A DNA stretch of 64,000 nt. Source: Paenibacillus algicola. GTDB taxonomy: Bacteria; Bacillota; Bacilli; Paenibacillales; Paenibacillaceae. The stretch spans positions 3,352,501-3,416,500 of the forward strand of contig NZ_CP040396.1 in assembly GCF_005577435.1 (NCBI RefSeq), read 5' to 3'. Positions 62,396 through 64,000 of this stretch are shown piece by piece (the first letter of the stretch is position 1; every line of letters begins with the position of its first letter). The notes under the pieces are model-generated. The model searched no databases and was not told the origin of the DNA. It saw only the letters and a program-made list of their open reading frames with translations. A program made the position numbers and the translations under genes.

Positions 62396-64000
62396 GCTGA
62401 TACACCCCCCATTCCAGTGCAATCACGAGTAATGCCAGCAGCGCCAGCCATGGCAGAAGCGATAACCCGGGCAGCGCAGTCGACCGGCGACCTTCTTGAT
62501 CCTCCCCAGTCTCTGCTGCCGCTGCACCGCTGCCTGCAAGCTGGCTAACGGCGGGGCCGCTCCCTTCTGCCAGATTGCCTTCAAAAGGATCCGGAGCTAC
62601 AGCCAGCCAGCTGCTTACCGTCTCTCCGGCCGGATTCACCTGCTCAAACCTGTACAGTCCCGGCACATCCGGAACCGTCTGAGCTGCAGATATTCCTTTA
62701 TCACTCTTTAGCGCCTCTGGCGGAATATATCCACTTTCCTTTACATATCCCTCTGCCGGAAGCCACTGTGCGTTTACGGTATCCAGGGCAACCGGAATAT
62801 TTACAACCGTCCCTGCGATATATCGTCCGAGGCCGGAAGCGTTATCCGAGGTGATCCACTGCAGGACGTTGCTGACCAGCACCGGGAACTCCGGTGACAG
62901 CGGAAGATCACTATCCTGAAGACGAAAATCAAAGGACAGGCGAGGATGCCCGGCTTCTGTTCCGGCATAAATGACCGGTGTACCGCCAACTTTGACAATA
63001 GGCTCTCCCCACGACGGCCGTTCCCCGGATACGGAGCCAATGTATACTCCCGACAGACTAAGATAAGCCGTGACCGGATGACGCTCAATGACGGGCTGAC
63101 CCTGCGGTCTCGATGTCCCCTTTGCCCCGGTACCCAAGGTCCAGAGCGGAGTCCGGGAGATCAGCTTCTCCCACTCTCCTTGCTGCACCGTCTCTGGCAT
63201 CGGGCCATCCAGCACAATAAGATCAAATTCCCCTTCCGGCACCGGCAGAGATTTGGAGGCCTGATCCTGTGCCGGATTTCCTTCGCTCTCGGCATCAACA
63301 TTCACGCGAGTCACCTGAGAGCCGCCCAGTTGCAGGGCTTTCTCCAGAAAGAAGTTCCCTGGCGTCAGCAGCAGCACTCTTGTTTCTGTCCGGTCGTATC
63401 CAAAAGCGTAGGCCTCATTATCCGCTTTGTAATGATCTGCACCTGTCAGTGCAAGCCGGTAAACCTCGGCATAGGGAAGACCATCAAATGACAGTGTCTG
63501 CCTCTCCCCTTCCGAAGCCGGTACCTCCTGGCTTGCAAGCAGCTTGCCGTCACCATAAAGGCTGACCTCTACCCCCTCCGGCGAACTGGCATTGCTGGTG
63601 ATCACAGCCACAGCCCTGGAGGAAGCTCCCGGACCGGACGCACCGGAAATACCGAACTGCTCCACAGCGGCATTGACCGGATTTCCGCCGCTGATCTTCT
63701 CAATACCGACCGGAACCTCGAAGGCAATCTGAGCTTTATCGTCCTTCCACTGGCCATCTGTAAAAATAACAACCTCCGAGTCTCCATCCTCCCGGGTAAG
63801 TGCTGAGGCCAAAGAGAGACTTTCCCGGTAGGAGGCCTGACCGTAGTAAGGCTGTAATTGTTCAATCGCCTTCACGACGTCTTCCCGGCTGCTTTCACGC
63901 GAGAGCAGTGCTGCCGGCCTTGCGCCCACGGCAACAAGCGAAATATCCCGTCCGCGTCCTTCCCGCCCTGTATATTCCACCAGCCGCTCCTTTAACAGCT
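62379..64000 (-). CDS. VWA-type membrane protein, partial (N-terminal end outside window)
   Basis: The frame is open to the right edge. Only the later part of a VWA domain is in the window (SEVVIFTDGQW, about 75 residues from the edge). The middle (about 150-400 from the edge) is beta-rich and extracellular-like, and a membrane segment (LSLLPWLALLALLVIALEWGVYQR) is at the end. This layout (VWA, beta domains, C-terminal helix) fits BatA-like proteins, whose first membrane segments would be upstream. It is translationally coupled to the larger VWA gene at 62395. Confidence 0.85.
   Translation of the reverse strand, partial: LLKERLVEYTGREGRGRDISLVAVGARPAALLSRESSREDVVKAIEQLQPYYGQASYRESLSLASALTREDGDSEVVIFTDGQWKDDKAQIAFEVPVGIEKISGGNPVNAAVEQFGISGASGPGASSRAVAVITSNASSPEGVEVSLYGDGKLLASQEVPASEGERQTLSFDGLPYAEVYRLALTGADHYKADNEAYAFGYDRTETRVLLLTPGNFFLEKALQLGGSQVTRVNVDAESEGNPAQDQASKSLPVPEGEFDLIVLDGPMPETVQQGEWEKLISRTPLWTLGTGAKGTSRPQGQPVIERHPVTAYLSLSGVYIGSVSGERPSWGEPIVKVGGTPVIYAGTEAGHPRLSFDFRLQDSDLPLSPEFPVLVSNVLQWITSDNASGLGRYIAGTVVNIPVALDTVNAQWLPAEGYVKESGYIPPEALKSDKGISAAQTVPDVPGLYRFEQVNPAGETVSSWLAVAPDPFEGNLAEGSGPAVSQLAGSGAAAAETGEDQEGRRSTALPGLSLLPWLALLALLVIALEWGVYQRGRSI

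Overview
The window looks like chromosomal DNA from a Paenibacillus-like, spore-forming Firmicute. The evidence is the Bacillus-type signalling: strong AGGAGG-type ribosome binding sites, a T-box leader before ilvB, a cobalamin riboswitch, a perfect PerR box, an infC gene starting at ATT behind a leader attenuator, a YheC/D spore-coat-type gene, and a moderately GC-rich base composition with many intrinsic terminators. I see no phage, insertion sequence or CRISPR array. Most of the window is core metabolism, and most genes lie on the minus strand.

Layout. 1-3.3 kb: an edge-truncated adenylate-forming ligase, a YheC/D gene, tRNA-Gly and tRNA-Pro, and a DRE-TIM aldolase-like gene. 3.4-8 kb: leucyl aminopeptidase, a PAS histidine kinase, a 51-bp tandem repeat array, a zinc-finger-like protein and a peroxiredoxin with a PerR box. 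8-16 kb: branched-chain amino acid synthesis (T-box, ilvB, ilvN, ilvC, leuA, then leuB, with an aldo/keto reductase facing the other way between leuA and leuB). 16-22.5 kb: infC-rpmI-rplT, two glycosyltransferases, trmB. 22.5-31.5 kb: a YtqA/YtqB tRNA-modification pair, manA, a lipase-like hydrolase, a B12-binding-type radical SAM protein, recQ, speD. 31.5-39.5 kb: membrane proteins, transporters, acetyltransferase, peptidase and a DHFR-like protein.

39.6-43 kb: a vitamin B12 uptake operon (btuF-btuC-btuD) behind a cobalamin riboswitch. A small cysteine-rich open frame sits between the riboswitch and a terminator. 43-47.7 kb: a lamin-tail-domain protein, lipoate ligase, DUF457 protein, HAD phosphatase, MBL hydrolase. 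47.8-51.7 kb: sulfate/thiosulfate ABC importer. 51.8-57.8 kb: YjbQ, TetR regulator, YigZ, pgi, ppnP and tkt, with a His-rich 9-bp microsatellite between ppnP and pgi. 58.3-59.4 kb: a large 51-bp tandem array. 59.4-64 kb: two von Willebrand factor A-type membrane proteins, the second cut by the window edge.

The least explained structure is the pair of 51-bp arrays. One (6381-6602) has four units and the other (58379-59430) has 20 units in exact register. They are 52 kb apart, in the same orientation, with the same period and a shared core. The larger one lies between a stop codon and an intrinsic terminator on the minus strand, so it is probably transcribed. Its variable zone keeps a small GC-rich dyad in most units. 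I know of no described family that matches, but I could not search.
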